Assembly: GCA_046052345.1 (NCBI GenBank)
Contig: JBJOMN010000003.1
Span: 1-64,000, forward strand
Source of the DNA: Pollutiaquabacter sp046052345
Lineage (GTDB): Bacteria > Bacteroidota > Bacteroidia > AKYH767-A > 2013-40CM-41-45
Direction: 5' to 3'
DNA length: 64,000 nt
The translations under genes were made by a program, and so were the position numbers. Under the pieces are notes generated by a model. That model was not told where the DNA came from. It made no database searches and worked only from the letters and a program-made list of their open reading frames with translations. Below are positions 1 to 7,610 of this stretch, piece after piece; positions within the stretch are counted from its first letter, which is position 1, and each line of letters opens with the position of its first letter.

Positions 1-1187
1 GAAGCGGGATAGTAACCGGACACTACTCCTACGCCGAAGCACAGCACGATGCCGGAAATGATCCACTTCCACGGAACAAGAAAGCCGCTGGCAAGGATCA
101 GCGACATCACATTCCCGATCAGGATGCCCAGTACGATCCCCAGCACGCCCCCGATCTGGCAGATGAGCACCGCCTCGATGAGGAACTGACGCCGTATCAC
201 CCGTGGCGTCGCACCCAATGCCTTCCTTATCCCGATTTCCCGCGTCCGCTCCGTCACACTCACCAGCATGATATTCATAAGTCCGATGGCGGCTCCCAAC
301 AACGTGATGAAGCCGATCAACGTGGCGGCGATCGTCACCGTGCCCAGCTGACTGATGAGCATATTGGCGATGCTGTCGCTCTTCGTTATCTCGAAGGTAT
401 CCTCCTCGCCGATACGTACACCGCGTATCACCCTGAAGAGACCGGTCGCTTCGCCGATGGCGGCATCCATCTGTTGGATGCTGCGAACACTGACATTCAC
501 TGCGAACGACATCTTGTCGCTGCCATAGTGCTGCTTGACGTTCATGAGCGGCAAGATGCACGTCTTGTCTCCGCCGAATCCCATGGCAGATCCCTTCTCG
601 GCCAGTACACCGATGACGCGATACTTGTCGCTGCCGACCGAAATCATCTGGTCCAACGGATCCGAGGATGGGAAGAGCTTGTCCGCCACATTCTTGCCGA
701 TGATGGCGACCCCTGCTCCGTTCTGCGCCTCCTGGACAGAGAAGTTCCTGCCGGAAGCCAACGTGTAGCCGGCCGTCTGCAGGTAGAATTCATTGCCGCC
801 CATCACCTGTATGTTCGGATGGGTCTTGAGGTTCTCGTGCCGGAGCGTAGCGTTGAAAGTCGCCATCGCAGATATCGATACGTTTGCAGGGAAGTTGAAC
901 TCCTGAGAGAACTTCATCGCCTGGTGATAGGTGATGGGCGGATAGCGCTTGGCGCGACGCCCTCTGCGACCGATGTGGATGTTCATTCCACGGTTCTGCA
1001 CGGTGAACGAATTGGCCCCCATGCTCTGGAAATTCGAATTGATCGATCCCTCCACGGCATCTATGGCCGTCAGGATACCCACCAATGCCATGATGCCGAT
1101 GGCAATGATAAGTGCCGTCAGCGTGGTCCGTAATCGTTGGCTGCGTATGCTCTGACGAGCGACTTTGATGTTTTCGGAAAGCTCCAT
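1..1187 (-). CDS. ABC transporter permease, MacB/FtsX family (3' end outside window)
   Basis: The reading frame starts at ATG 1187-1185 (MELSENIKVARQSIRSQRLR) and stays open to the window edge, giving about 395 residues without the C-terminus. It has the MacB/LolC-type order: a first membrane helix (about residues 20-45), a large periplasmic MacB-PCD region, then helices near 290, 335 and 375. The segment TERTREIGIRKALGATPR is the coupling motif typical of the FtsX domain. Family members work with an ATPase to export lipoproteins, peptides or drugs; the substrate here cannot be told. The partner ATPase is not visible and may lie beyond the edge. A TAnnTTTG box lies only 8 bases upstream of the ATG. 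Confidence 0.85.
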   Translation of the reverse strand, partial: MELSENIKVARQSIRSQRLRTTLTALIIAIGIMALVGILTAIDAVEGSINSNFQSMGANSFTVQNRGMNIHIGRRGRRAKRYPPITYHQAMKFSQEFNFPANVSISAMATFNATLRHENLKTHPNIQVMGGNEFYLQTAGYTLASGRNFSVQEAQNGAGVAIIGKNVADKLFPSSDPLDQMISVGSDKYRVIGVLAEKGSAMGFGGDKTCILPLMNVKQHYGSDKMSFAVNVSVRSIQQMDAAIGEATGLFRVIRGVRIGEEDTFEITKSDSIANMLISQLGTVTIAATLIGFITLLGAAIGLMNIMLVSVTERTREIGIRKALGATPRVIRRQFLIEAVLICQIGGVLGIVLGILIGNVMSLILASGFLVPWKWIISGIVLCFGVGVVSGYYPA

Positions 1188-1195
1188 GTCCGATG

Positions 1196-1203
1196 CAAAG
1201 GTA
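1196..1203 (-). promoter_or_regulatory. Bacteroidota -7 promoter box (TACCTTTG) for the ABC permease
   Basis: The minus strand reads TACCTTTG, an exact match to TAnnTTTG. It ends 8 bases before the ATG at 1187. If transcription starts a few bases after the box, as is usual for this promoter type, the leader would be only a few bases long. Confidence 0.5.
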
Positions 1204-1412
1204 AGGGAGTTGGGTGTAAAGGTGTGGATTATGGGTTGCGGAGAGGATCTAATATGTGAGAGGGGATGAGCGGTGTCGGAGGTGGCACAATGCCGGTAAT
1301 TGCCACAGGGAAAGCCTTTTTATTGCGTTTTGTTCACTTTTTTAATGAAACCCTCGAGTAATAACCGCTTTCCACCTTCTTCCGACATGCGTCGGAATCC
1401 GGCGGATAAGTC

Positions 1413-1489
1413 CGCACCCCGCACCCCGCACCCCGCACCCCGCATCTCGCACCCCGCAACCCGCAACCCGCATCCTGCAACCCGCCCCC
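1413..1489 (+). repeat. Heptamer tandem repeat tract, about 11 copies of CGCACCC/CGCAACC
   Basis: Eleven consecutive 7-base units can be read without a break: CGCACCC four times, CGCATCT, CGCACCC, CGCAACC twice, CGCATCC, TGCAACC and CGCCCCC. In the phase used for the other tracts the unit is A(A/C)CC plus CGC. The tract lies in the 353-base gap (1188-1540) between the divergent ABC permease and Cys-rich protein genes. Apart from this tract and the permease promoter box I see only AT-rich sequence in the gap and no further gene. Confidence 0.9.
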
Positions 1490-1540
1490 CTTTACTTTTC
1501 GATTAGTTTTCAGTACCTTAGGGTAATAAAATCTGTGAAA

Positions 1541-1828
1541 ATGAAAAAGATCTTCGCCCTGCTCGCCCTGACGAGCTTCGTGTCACTCACCGTACTCGCC
1601 GAAGAGCCGGTCAAATCCTGCGATTCCAAGAAAGAAGGCAAGTCCTGCTGCAAGAAGGAAGCTTCTGCAGAAAAAGGAAAATCCTGTTGCTCCAAAGATG
1701 CAGCTGCCAATAGCGGCTCCTGCTCCAAAGACGCAAAAGCTTCTTGCTCTCACGATAAGGAAGCTGCTGCCAAGCCCGCCGGTTGTGGTCACGACCACGG
1801 CAAGGCGGAAGTCAAGTCAGACAAGTGA
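1541..1828 (+). CDS. Small exported Cys/Lys/His-rich protein, putative metal binder
   Basis: This 95-residue protein starts with a clear signal peptide (MKKIFALLALTSFVSLTVLA), with cleavage expected before EEPVKSC. The mature part is about 75 residues and consists mainly of Lys, Ser, Ala and eight cysteines in SC and SCC pairs (KSC, KSCC, KSCC, GSC, ASC, AGC), ending in CGHDHGK. Such composition suggests binding of soft metals in the periplasm or at the surface, but no named family was recognised. A GTG two codons upstream (1535) is an alternative start; ATG 1541 was chosen because it directly opens a standard signal peptide. The gene is monocistronic and convergent with the HAD gene. Confidence 0.7.
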   Translation: MKKIFALLALTSFVSLTVLAEEPVKSCDSKKEGKSCCKKEASAEKGKSCCSKDAAANSGSCSKDAKASCSHDKEAAAKPAGCGHDHGKAEVKSDK

Positions 1829-1847
1829 TTGTAAGTGGTCTGATGGT

Positions 1848-1925
1848 AGTGGTTGGTGGCTGGTGGTTTGAAAATCTACCGCTAATAACCAACCACTAAC
1901 CACCAACCACTAACCACCAACCACT
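1848..1925. repeat. Inverted pair of heptamer tracts between convergent genes
   Basis: Left arm 1848-1868 reads AGTGGTT, GGTGGCT, GGTGGTT. Right arm 1891-1925 reads AACCACT, AACCACC, AACCACT, AACCACC, AACCACT. The left arm is nearly the reverse complement of the first three right-arm units, so the transcript could form a stem of about 20 bp with a loop near 1869-1890. The pair fills the gap between the stops of the Cys-rich gene (1828) and the HAD gene (1928), so it could end transcription from both sides although it has no T-run. Confidence 0.85.
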
Positions 1926-1927
1926 GA

Positions 1928-2623
1928 TTACAGCAATACCGTCAGCTCTTTTAATTCCCGGATTTCCGCATCCGGTGAAGCCTGATGGGACATCCCGTGC
2001 GGATTGAAGTAAATCGCCCGCCAGCCGGCCTGCTGCGCCCCGATCACATCCACTTCCAGGCCGTCTCCGATCATCACGCATTCCTCCGGTGCTGCTCCCG
2101 CTTTTTCCATCGAATACCGGAAGATCCGCAGGTCCGGCTTCCTGAAGCCGGTGTGTTCGCTGATGATCACCTCGCTGAAATACTTGTTGAGGTCCGCCGC
2201 CTGCAGCTTGATCACTTGTGCTTCCACGAATCCGTTGGTGATGATGTGCAGGACGTACTTCTCCTTGAGGTATGCCAGCGTCTCGTGTGCATGCGGAAAA
2301 AGATGGCTCCGGTGCGGCCCCAGCGTCACATAATCTTCCGCAAGTCCTTTCGGCGCCGATTCCGGATCCAGTCCCATGTCCCAGAAAGTGAACGCGAAGC
2401 GTTTGTCGCGTAACGTGGCCTTGTCGATCGTGCCCAACCGGTATTGCTCCCAAAGCAGCTCGTTGCGGTGCTTGTAGGCTTTAAGGAATGCCTCGAAGGA
2501 AGGCACACCCAGGTCCTCCAGACGGTACTTGTCGAACAGCTCCGACAACGTCGCCATCGAGCTTTTCTCGAAATCCCAGATGGTATTATCCAGGTCGAAA
2601 AAGATATGACGCACTCCTTTCAT
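1928..2623 (-). CDS. HAD-superfamily phosphatase, YjjG-like nucleotidase
   Basis: This 231-residue protein has the HAD motifs in order: motif I FFDLDNTIWDF (nucleophile Asp and +2 Asp at about residues 10-12), motif II HIITNG, motif III Lys in HTGFRKPD and motif IV MIGDGLEVDVIGAQQAGW. The helical cap inserted after motif I fits HAD subfamily IA. It most resembles YjjG, which dephosphorylates (non-canonical) pyrimidine nucleoside monophosphates; the substrate is inferred from family resemblance only. The start MKGVRH at 2623 overlaps the stop of the upstream membrane-protein gene in an ATGA, so the two are probably translationally coupled. The stop codon abuts the heptamer tract at 1891-1925. 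Confidence 0.85.
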   Translation of the reverse strand: MKGVRHIFFDLDNTIWDFEKSSMATLSELFDKYRLEDLGVPSFEAFLKAYKHRNELLWEQYRLGTIDKATLRDKRFAFTFWDMGLDPESAPKGLAEDYVTLGPHRSHLFPHAHETLAYLKEKYVLHIITNGFVEAQVIKLQAADLNKYFSEVIISEHTGFRKPDLRIFRYSMEKAGAAPEECVMIGDGLEVDVIGAQQAGWRAIYFNPHGMSHQASPDAEIRELKELTVLL

Positions 2624-3189
2624 CGGAAAAGATCCTGAATGTGCTGTGTATTGGTGAACTCGAAAACGGTGGTAAGAAGCAACGACCAAGAAGCGATGGA
2701 TATGAACATGTAGAGCAGGATCTTCTTCTTGTTCCTTTCCAGTCGGGTGATGAAGAATGTGCCGATAGGGATGGAAAGAAGGATAGGGGTGATGGCGGCG
2801 AGACCTATCAGGCCGTATCGGCTCCAAACCCGTACGATACGTCTCGTTCGCGGTGTGAACACCTTTCTCTTGGGAACCGCGTTCGGATCGATGTACTCGT
2901 ATCGGATGTTGAGTTTGTCCTCTACATCCGCCACGGGATCGGAAAAGGGATTCACGAACTCCGATTTCTTACGGAAATAGAACGCCCGTAAGCGGTCCCA
3001 TACATACATGGCTCCTTCGCTGAAATACATGAAGAATGCCACACCAAGCATGCCTCCGAGGACGGCATACAAGTTGGTCTGCAGCCACGTGAAATCGTAA
3101 CGCTCGTTGAGATAGACGAAAGGGATGGCGAACGCGAACTTGATGCTGCTCGTCAGGATGAGCGTAAGTATCTGCAGAAACTCGTTCAC
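2620..3189 (-). CDS. Conserved membrane protein, function unknown
   Basis: This 189-residue protein has four predicted membrane segments: about residues 5-25, 40-60, 125-150 and 160-180. A basic cytoplasmic loop between the second and third holds RKKSEFVNPF and RRIVRVWSRYG. I do not recognise a named family. The gene lies 56 bases after upp and overlaps the HAD phosphatase start by four bases, so it is part of a minus-strand run that includes the deacetylase, the FemAB-like transferase, upp and the HAD gene. Nothing in the sequence shows a substrate. Confidence 0.7.
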   Translation of the reverse strand: MNEFLQILTLILTSSIKFAFAIPFVYLNERYDFTWLQTNLYAVLGGMLGVAFFMYFSEGAMYVWDRLRAFYFRKKSEFVNPFSDPVADVEDKLNIRYEYIDPNAVPKRKVFTPRTRRIVRVWSRYGLIGLAAITPILLSIPIGTFFITRLERNKKKILLYMFISIASWSLLLTTVFEFTNTQHIQDLFR

Positions 3190-3245
3190 GACCGGATCAA
3201 TGTACTGTAGGAAACAACTGCAGGGGCGGAATGGTTAGTCGTTCC

Positions 3246-3893
3246 TTACAGTTTCTCTCCGAAAGCGAGATCGCCCGCATCACCGAGTCCGGGAACGATA
3301 TAGGCTTGCGCCGTCAACTCCTCGTCGATGGCTGCGGCCCAGATGGTGACATTATCCGACAGATGACTTTTCACATGCTCGATGCCCTGCGTGCTGGCGA
3401 TGGCGCATACGATGTGCGTGTGCCGCGGAATACCCTTGCTCATCATGGCCTTGTACGTCATGACGATTGAAGACCCGGTGGCCAGCATCGGATCGCAAAG
3501 GATCAGGGTGCGGTTTTCCAGAGAAGGGCAGGAGACATATTCCAGCGCGATGTCGAAACTGCCGTCCTTGTGGTGTTTCCGGTAGGCGCTGATAAAGGCA
3601 TTGTCGGCGTGGTCGAAATAGTTCAGGAACCCCTGGTGCATCGGCAATCCGGCACGGAGAATGGTGCCGATGACGGGTTGGTCGGATGGCAGGTGCATGA
3701 AGGCGGTGCCCAGCGGAGTGGTCACCTCCACCTCACGGTAGGTCATCACCTTACTGATCTCATAGGCCGTGATCTCTCCCAGCCGCTCCAGGTTGCGGCG
3801 GAAGCGCATACGGTCGTGCTGTACTTCCACATTGCGGAGTTCGGACACGAACTGGTTCACGAGAGAATTGGTAAGGCTGAGGTTGTGTACCAT
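3246..3893 (-). CDS. upp: Uracil phosphoribosyltransferase
   Basis: This 215-residue type I phosphoribosyltransferase makes UMP from uracil and PRPP in pyrimidine salvage. The PRPP-binding loop is seen as LILCDPMLATGSS (about residues 130-142), and the C-terminal uracil-binding segment YIVPGLGDAGDLAFG is intact. The start MVHNLSLTNS at 3893 is the only Met near the beginning of the conserved region; longer extensions run into the upstream gene in another frame. It lies 11 bases after the FemAB-like gene on the same strand. Confidence 0.95.
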   Translation of the reverse strand: MVHNLSLTNSLVNQFVSELRNVEVQHDRMRFRRNLERLGEITAYEISKVMTYREVEVTTPLGTAFMHLPSDQPVIGTILRAGLPMHQGFLNYFDHADNAFISAYRKHHKDGSFDIALEYVSCPSLENRTLILCDPMLATGSSIVMTYKAMMSKGIPRHTHIVCAIASTQGIEHVKSHLSDNVTIWAAAIDEELTAQAYIVPGLGDAGDLAFGEKL

Positions 3894-3904
3894 CGTCAGG
3901 CGAT

Positions 3905-4795
3905 TTAGGATTTGAGCCAACGCAGCGGCAGCGGCAGCCGGTTGATTCGCACTTGTAAATATACGGTTTCCGACGAACCGAATCCCTTGTAGAACCGGTG
4001 AAGATTCGGGTCCGAAGATCCTTCGAAATCGAGGAAGGTCTGTTCGCCGGCATGCTGTCCGATGAAGCCGTCGATCAGTGCCGGCATCGCACCGGTTTCC
4101 CTGCCTTGCGGATGGACAGCGGAGAAAAGGAAGATCCAACCGTGCTGCGAGCGGACGAAGACCGCTCCTGCCATCAGGGTGCCATCCGCATTACGCAATG
4201 CATGCAAGGCGAATCTGCCCCTCGAGGTTGCAGCACTGCAGATCCCGGTAAGTACCTTGTAGTCGTCCTCCTTCAAACGAAGGTTCTTCCCCCGGTACGC
4301 TCTGAAAAGGGCGATGACTTCCCGGAGGTCCGTGGGAGGATTGTTGCTAAGCTGGTTCTTTTGCGCCTTTCGGATATTGCGGATGGTATTTTCCGAGTAG
4401 TTCCTTCTCAGCACTTCAACAGGTCGACCGAGGTCGAGCAGCAGGTCCGGACGTTTTTTCAAACGCCCTGAAGAGGCGGTGTTTCCGGAATTCAACTGCA
4501 AATCGATCAGCCTGAACTCCTTCGGTACGGCATCCAGGAAAGGTGTCGCATCCTGAGCACCGAAGGCGCCGAGCTGTTGGCAGAACGGTGGCTGGAAGAC
4601 ATACGTGAAACCCCACTTGGAACGATGAGGAAGCGGAAACACCGCTTCGTAATCACCTTTTATCAACGCATCCCATCCCGGGGATACGATGTCAAGGTAC
4701 CAGCTTTCAGCATAGATCAGCGGCAGGTTGCAACCGGCGACACAAGTGTCCCATTTCAGACGGTCTATGTCGCTATGTCGGACATAGCGTATCAC
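3905..4795 (-). CDS. FemAB/GNAT-fold acyl- or aminoacyltransferase
   Basis: This protein of about 296 residues looks like a FemAB-type double-GNAT transferase: an N-terminal region reporting on a hydrophobic WYLD segment, a central ENTIRNIRKAQK motif and a C-terminal GNAT-like half (LMAGAVFVR, ALIDGFI, TFLDFEGSSDPNLHRFYKGFG). Family members add amino acids to peptidoglycan or acyl groups to polysaccharides or lipids. No ATG lies near the start of the conserved region; GTG 4795 overlaps the stop of the deacetylase gene as GTGA, which supports that start and translational coupling. The pairing suggests a shared cell-envelope polysaccharide task, but this is inference. Confidence 0.75.
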   Translation of the reverse strand: MIRYVRHSDIDRLKWDTCVAGCNLPLIYAESWYLDIVSPGWDALIKGDYEAVFPLPHRSKWGFTYVFQPPFCQQLGAFGAQDATPFLDAVPKEFRLIDLQLNSGNTASSGRLKKRPDLLLDLGRPVEVLRRNYSENTIRNIRKAQKNQLSNNPPTDLREVIALFRAYRGKNLRLKEDDYKVLTGICSAATSRGRFALHALRNADGTLMAGAVFVRSQHGWIFLFSAVHPQGRETGAMPALIDGFIGQHAGEQTFLDFEGSSDPNLHRFYKGFGSSETVYLQVRINRLPLPLRWLKS

Positions 4796-6099
4796 GAGAC
4801 AGTTGCCGCTTTGACGATCTCTTCGTAAGTGTTTTTCCAGCCTTTCCACGGAGCACGGTCTGAAACGGATTCGTTGTGCCAGAGCGAAATGAAGGTGCCA
4901 CCCTGCTCCCGCACTTCGCGGATCAGCGGGAGCACATGCGTAAGCACTTCCGAAGGCTTCAGTAGTTTGTAGAAGCGAAGGGTGGCGTCCATGACCGCGA
5001 AAGGATGGATACGCAGGGAGGTGATTTGCTCGGACCCCAGGTCGTAGAAAAGATAAGGTGTACAAATCCCTGCACGGAAGCCCGGCTCCTGGGCGTAGCC
5101 CATGGTGTAATCGTCGGTGATGTCGTTGTTGAGCAACTCCCTGTAAGTATCGGGGAATCGCATGCGCAGGAAATGCTGGCGGCTGCCGGTTATTTCGCGG
5201 CGTACGATCTTTTTGAGCCTGTTTTTCTCGATAGCCAGCCGGTGGGGCTCGTCGTTCGATTTGAACGAGGGATGGATGCCGCAGGAGTGGTAATCGGCTA
5301 TGGATTTGATGAGCGACTGGAATTTCCGGCGACTGGCAGAGACGTTCTTGTCATACTGGTCGTAATCCCCCAACAGGAAGAAATACAGACACTTCACATG
5401 GTAGTCGCTGCTGATCCGGTCGAGGTCAGCATACGTGTCGTACGGGTCTTTTCGGAAACCGAAAAGAACGGAGAATCGTTCCTTGAGGTCGGCAAAGTCG
5501 AACTTCATCACTGAACGGGCAACGGCTCCTGCTCCGCGCAAAAGTCCCTTCTCCCGAAACGCCCAGGCATTATCGATATCAATGGTGGACAAATACGTAT
5601 ACGGCGGCTTCCTGACGGAAAGTTCCGGAAAACGTTCCTTGAGTAATGCACCCAAACGGTTGGCCCATCGGTTGACTACCGCCTGCTGAAGAAATCCTTT
5701 TACATAGGCCAGGCTGTGCCGTGCATCGAAACGGTCGTACTGGTCACGGTGATGAGGCAGGTACTCTTCGTAACGGGTTACCAGGTAAAACGAGGCTGCA
5801 AACACGTCGAAGGGCATCAGGTACTTCGGGTGGGTTGCGAAAAACGCCTTGCTGCCTTCCCAGTCGAAGACGGAGATTTCCTGGGGGCGGATGCCGCGTT
5901 CGAAAAGCAGCGTAGTGGCATACAGGAAGGGTTCTGTGCCCACCGGCTTGTCGGAATAGGTGAGGCAAGGGCCGTCGTGGCGGGCAATTGCTGCTTCATC
6001 CGAGGTGACGGAATAATCCAGTCCGAGCAGGTCTTTCAACAAAAGGTCCAGCACATAGCGGAGCCTGTTGGACGAGCGGGGAGCGAAAACGAGCAGCAT
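4792..6099 (-). CDS. Polysaccharide deacetylase family protein (Bacteroidota type)
   Basis: This 435-residue protein has an N-terminal region of about 130 residues (DUF7033-like) and a C-terminal NodB-like deacetylase region. Metal-site and catalytic candidates are STIDIDNAWAF (about residues 168-178), the His in CGIHPSFKS (about 270) and the His in FISLWHNES (about 410). Family enzymes remove N-acetyl groups from chitin-like or cell-wall sugars. There is no signal peptide, so it may act on a cytoplasmic or lipid-linked precursor. It shares a GTGA overlap with the FemAB-like gene downstream. TACCTTTA at 6123-6130 on the minus strand, one base off the -7 consensus, is a possible promoter. Confidence 0.8.
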   Translation of the reverse strand: MLLVFAPRSSNRLRYVLDLLLKDLLGLDYSVTSDEAAIARHDGPCLTYSDKPVGTEPFLYATTLLFERGIRPQEISVFDWEGSKAFFATHPKYLMPFDVFAASFYLVTRYEEYLPHHRDQYDRFDARHSLAYVKGFLQQAVVNRWANRLGALLKERFPELSVRKPPYTYLSTIDIDNAWAFREKGLLRGAGAVARSVMKFDFADLKERFSVLFGFRKDPYDTYADLDRISSDYHVKCLYFFLLGDYDQYDKNVSASRRKFQSLIKSIADYHSCGIHPSFKSNDEPHRLAIEKNRLKKIVRREITGSRQHFLRMRFPDTYRELLNNDITDDYTMGYAQEPGFRAGICTPYLFYDLGSEQITSLRIHPFAVMDATLRFYKLLKPSEVLTHVLPLIREVREQGGTFISLWHNESVSDRAPWKGWKNTYEEIVKAATVS

Positions 6100-6163
6100 G
6101 GAAGGCCGGCAAAAACCGAATTAAAGGTAATGCTTCCTTTGGAAAGTCCGAGCGCCGGCAGGA

Positions 6164-6943
6164 TCAGATCCAACCTGTCATCAGCGCAAGTGCCACAAGG
6201 AAGAGCATCACGGCGACCAGCCGCTGGATGAACAGGATGGTCACCTTGCGGAAAAGCCGGTTGCCCAGGAAGGCTCCGCTCATCGCTGAAAGGGTTGCTG
6301 CGACCAGCAATCCGGCATGTCCTGCCAGTCCCTCTGCAGAAAAATGTGTGGTATAGACGCTGATCCGGGTGAAATCGACGAAACAGGAAACCACCACCGC
6401 GGTGCCCAGATAGGCCTCCTTACTGAGTCCTGATTTGATCAGGAAGGCGCTGCGTAACGCTCCTTGGTTTCCGGACAGCCCTCCGAAAAATCCACTCAGG
6501 AAGCCGCCGACGACAAGTTTGTTCCGGCTGAAGCGGATTTCGGACAATGCCGGCACGAGATCCATGAGTGCAAAGAAGACCAGCAGCAGACCTATGATGA
6601 ATTTCACAGGCAAGACCGTTAACGTCGTTCCGCCGATTCCATAGCTGAAGAGCGGATTCAGGTCGCCAAGTCCGAGTAACAGTCGTGCACCGATAAAGGC
6701 GGCCAGCAACGCCGGTAGTCCGAACTTGAGCAGTACGCTTCGGTCGGCATGCCGGCCGACAAGCGCCAGTTTGAATATGTTGTTGAAGAAATGTACGATA
6801 CCCGTCAGCGCAATGGCCGTCTCCACCGGAAAAAAAAGCATCATCACCGGCGATAACAGCGTGCCTAGCCCGAATCCTGAGAAGAAGGTCAGCATCGCCG
6901 CTCCGAAAGCGACCAGGCAGATAAGTAAGGTGTCTGTGATCAA
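6164..6943 (-). CDS. Sulfite exporter TauE/SafE family protein
   Basis: This 259-residue membrane protein has about eight predicted helices in two halves. The N-terminal half shows FFSGFGLGTLLSPVM and the second half shows FLSGFFGGLSGNQGALRSAFL; these paired glycine-rich segments are the TauE/SafE (DUF81) hallmark. Family members are thought to export sulfite, sulfoacetate or other organosulfur anions. No sulfur gene lies nearby, so the substrate is open. Upstream lies an AT-rich gap holding AATTAAG repeats (6965-6992). Confidence 0.85.
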   Translation of the reverse strand: MITDTLLICLVAFGAAMLTFFSGFGLGTLLSPVMMLFFPVETAIALTGIVHFFNNIFKLALVGRHADRSVLLKFGLPALLAAFIGARLLLGLGDLNPLFSYGIGGTTLTVLPVKFIIGLLLVFFALMDLVPALSEIRFSRNKLVVGGFLSGFFGGLSGNQGALRSAFLIKSGLSKEAYLGTAVVVSCFVDFTRISVYTTHFSAEGLAGHAGLLVAATLSAMSGAFLGNRLFRKVTILFIQRLVAVMLFLVALALMTGWI

Positions 6944-6964
6944 GAGGGATGTAGAGTGGTTTAA

Positions 6965-6992
6965 AATTAAGAATTAAGAATTAAGAATTAAG
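6965..6992 (+). repeat. Heptamer tandem repeat tract, 4 copies of AATTAAG
   Basis: Four perfect AATTAAG units, followed by the partial AATCTTG. The tract lies 21 bases upstream of the TauE gene start (minus strand) and 18 bases after the stop of the GNAT-like gene, beside a second tract of AACCACY units at 7013-7033. Confidence 0.9.
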
Positions 6993-7010
6993 AATCTTGT
7001 CTCTACGAAC

Positions 7011-7595
7011 CTAACCACTAACCACCAACCACCGCATGAACCAGAACTCAAGGTCGCCTTCCGGCGATTTCCAGTGATGATAGGTCCGGAAACCGACTCG
7101 TTCGAAGACAGTCTTGTTCCTGGGTACGGAAGTTTCCAGATAGACGTCAAGACCTTCCCTTGCGGCGACATCCAAGAGACCGGACTTGAATTCAAAAGCC
7201 GCTCGCCGGCTGTCCGGAAGCGCTCCCATGAACCATATGTAAAAGTAGGGGTGGGAGGGACGTACGCTTTTCCTGTATTTCTCGCGTTTCAACAATGCCG
7301 GCACCCTGTTCAGCCGCAAGGTGGTGATACCGAGTCGCAGCCACAAGAAGAGAGCGAGAAAATCAAATCTTCCTGAATCTGATCGGAAGGCGAGTGCTAC
7401 CGCCTTGCCGTTTTCAGAAAGCCAGACCCCGTCACGGATCCATGCGTAGCGTACTGCATACGCTGCAAAGTGACGTAATCTGCGTGTACGGTCTCCGCCG
7501 CTGCGTATCATCCAGTCCAATGCCGGATTGTCCGCGAATGTCGCGGCGATCAGATTAACGGCTGCACCAAGTTCCTCTTTCCTGGCTTTTCGCAT
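7011..7595 (-). CDS. GNAT-like acetyltransferase whose C-terminus is encoded by repeats
   Basis: This 194-residue protein begins MRKARKEELGAAVNLIAATF and shows a GNAT-like layout: an N-terminal helix pair, the segment YFYIWFMGALPDSR (beta4 region), GLLDVAAREGLDVYLETS and VFERVGFRTYHH (beta6-beta7 region). It probably transfers an acetyl group from acetyl-CoA to an unknown acceptor. The last residues, W-L-V-V-S-G, and the TAG stop are encoded by heptamer repeat sequence at 7011-7033, so the natural C-terminus may have been altered by the repeat. The start at 7595 lies 15 bases after the YitT gene stop, suggesting an operon. Confidence 0.75.
   Translation of the reverse strand: MRKARKEELGAAVNLIAATFADNPALDWMIRSGGDRTRRLRHFAAYAVRYAWIRDGVWLSENGKAVALAFRSDSGRFDFLALFLWLRLGITTLRLNRVPALLKREKYRKSVRPSHPYFYIWFMGALPDSRRAAFEFKSGLLDVAAREGLDVYLETSVPRNKTVFERVGFRTYHHWKSPEGDLEFWFMRWLVVSG
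7013..7033 (+). repeat. Heptamer repeats AACCACT, AACCACC, AACCACC inside a gene end
   Basis: Three contiguous units at 7013-7019, 7020-7026 and 7027-7033. On the minus strand they are read as the last codons of the GNAT-like gene, and the stop TAG at 7011-7013 shares the first repeat base. Gain or loss of one unit would shift the reading frame at the protein end. Confidence 0.85.
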
Positions 7596-7610
7596 TCGCG
7601 GAATGTGGCA

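Noticed and set aside
1413..1489. Possible CRISPR array
   Set aside because: The repeats are contiguous 7-base units without spacers, and no cas gene is present.
1535..1540. GTG start two codons upstream for the Cys-rich protein
   Set aside because: It adds only two residues and the ATG gives a standard signal peptide; the choice does not change the protein's nature.
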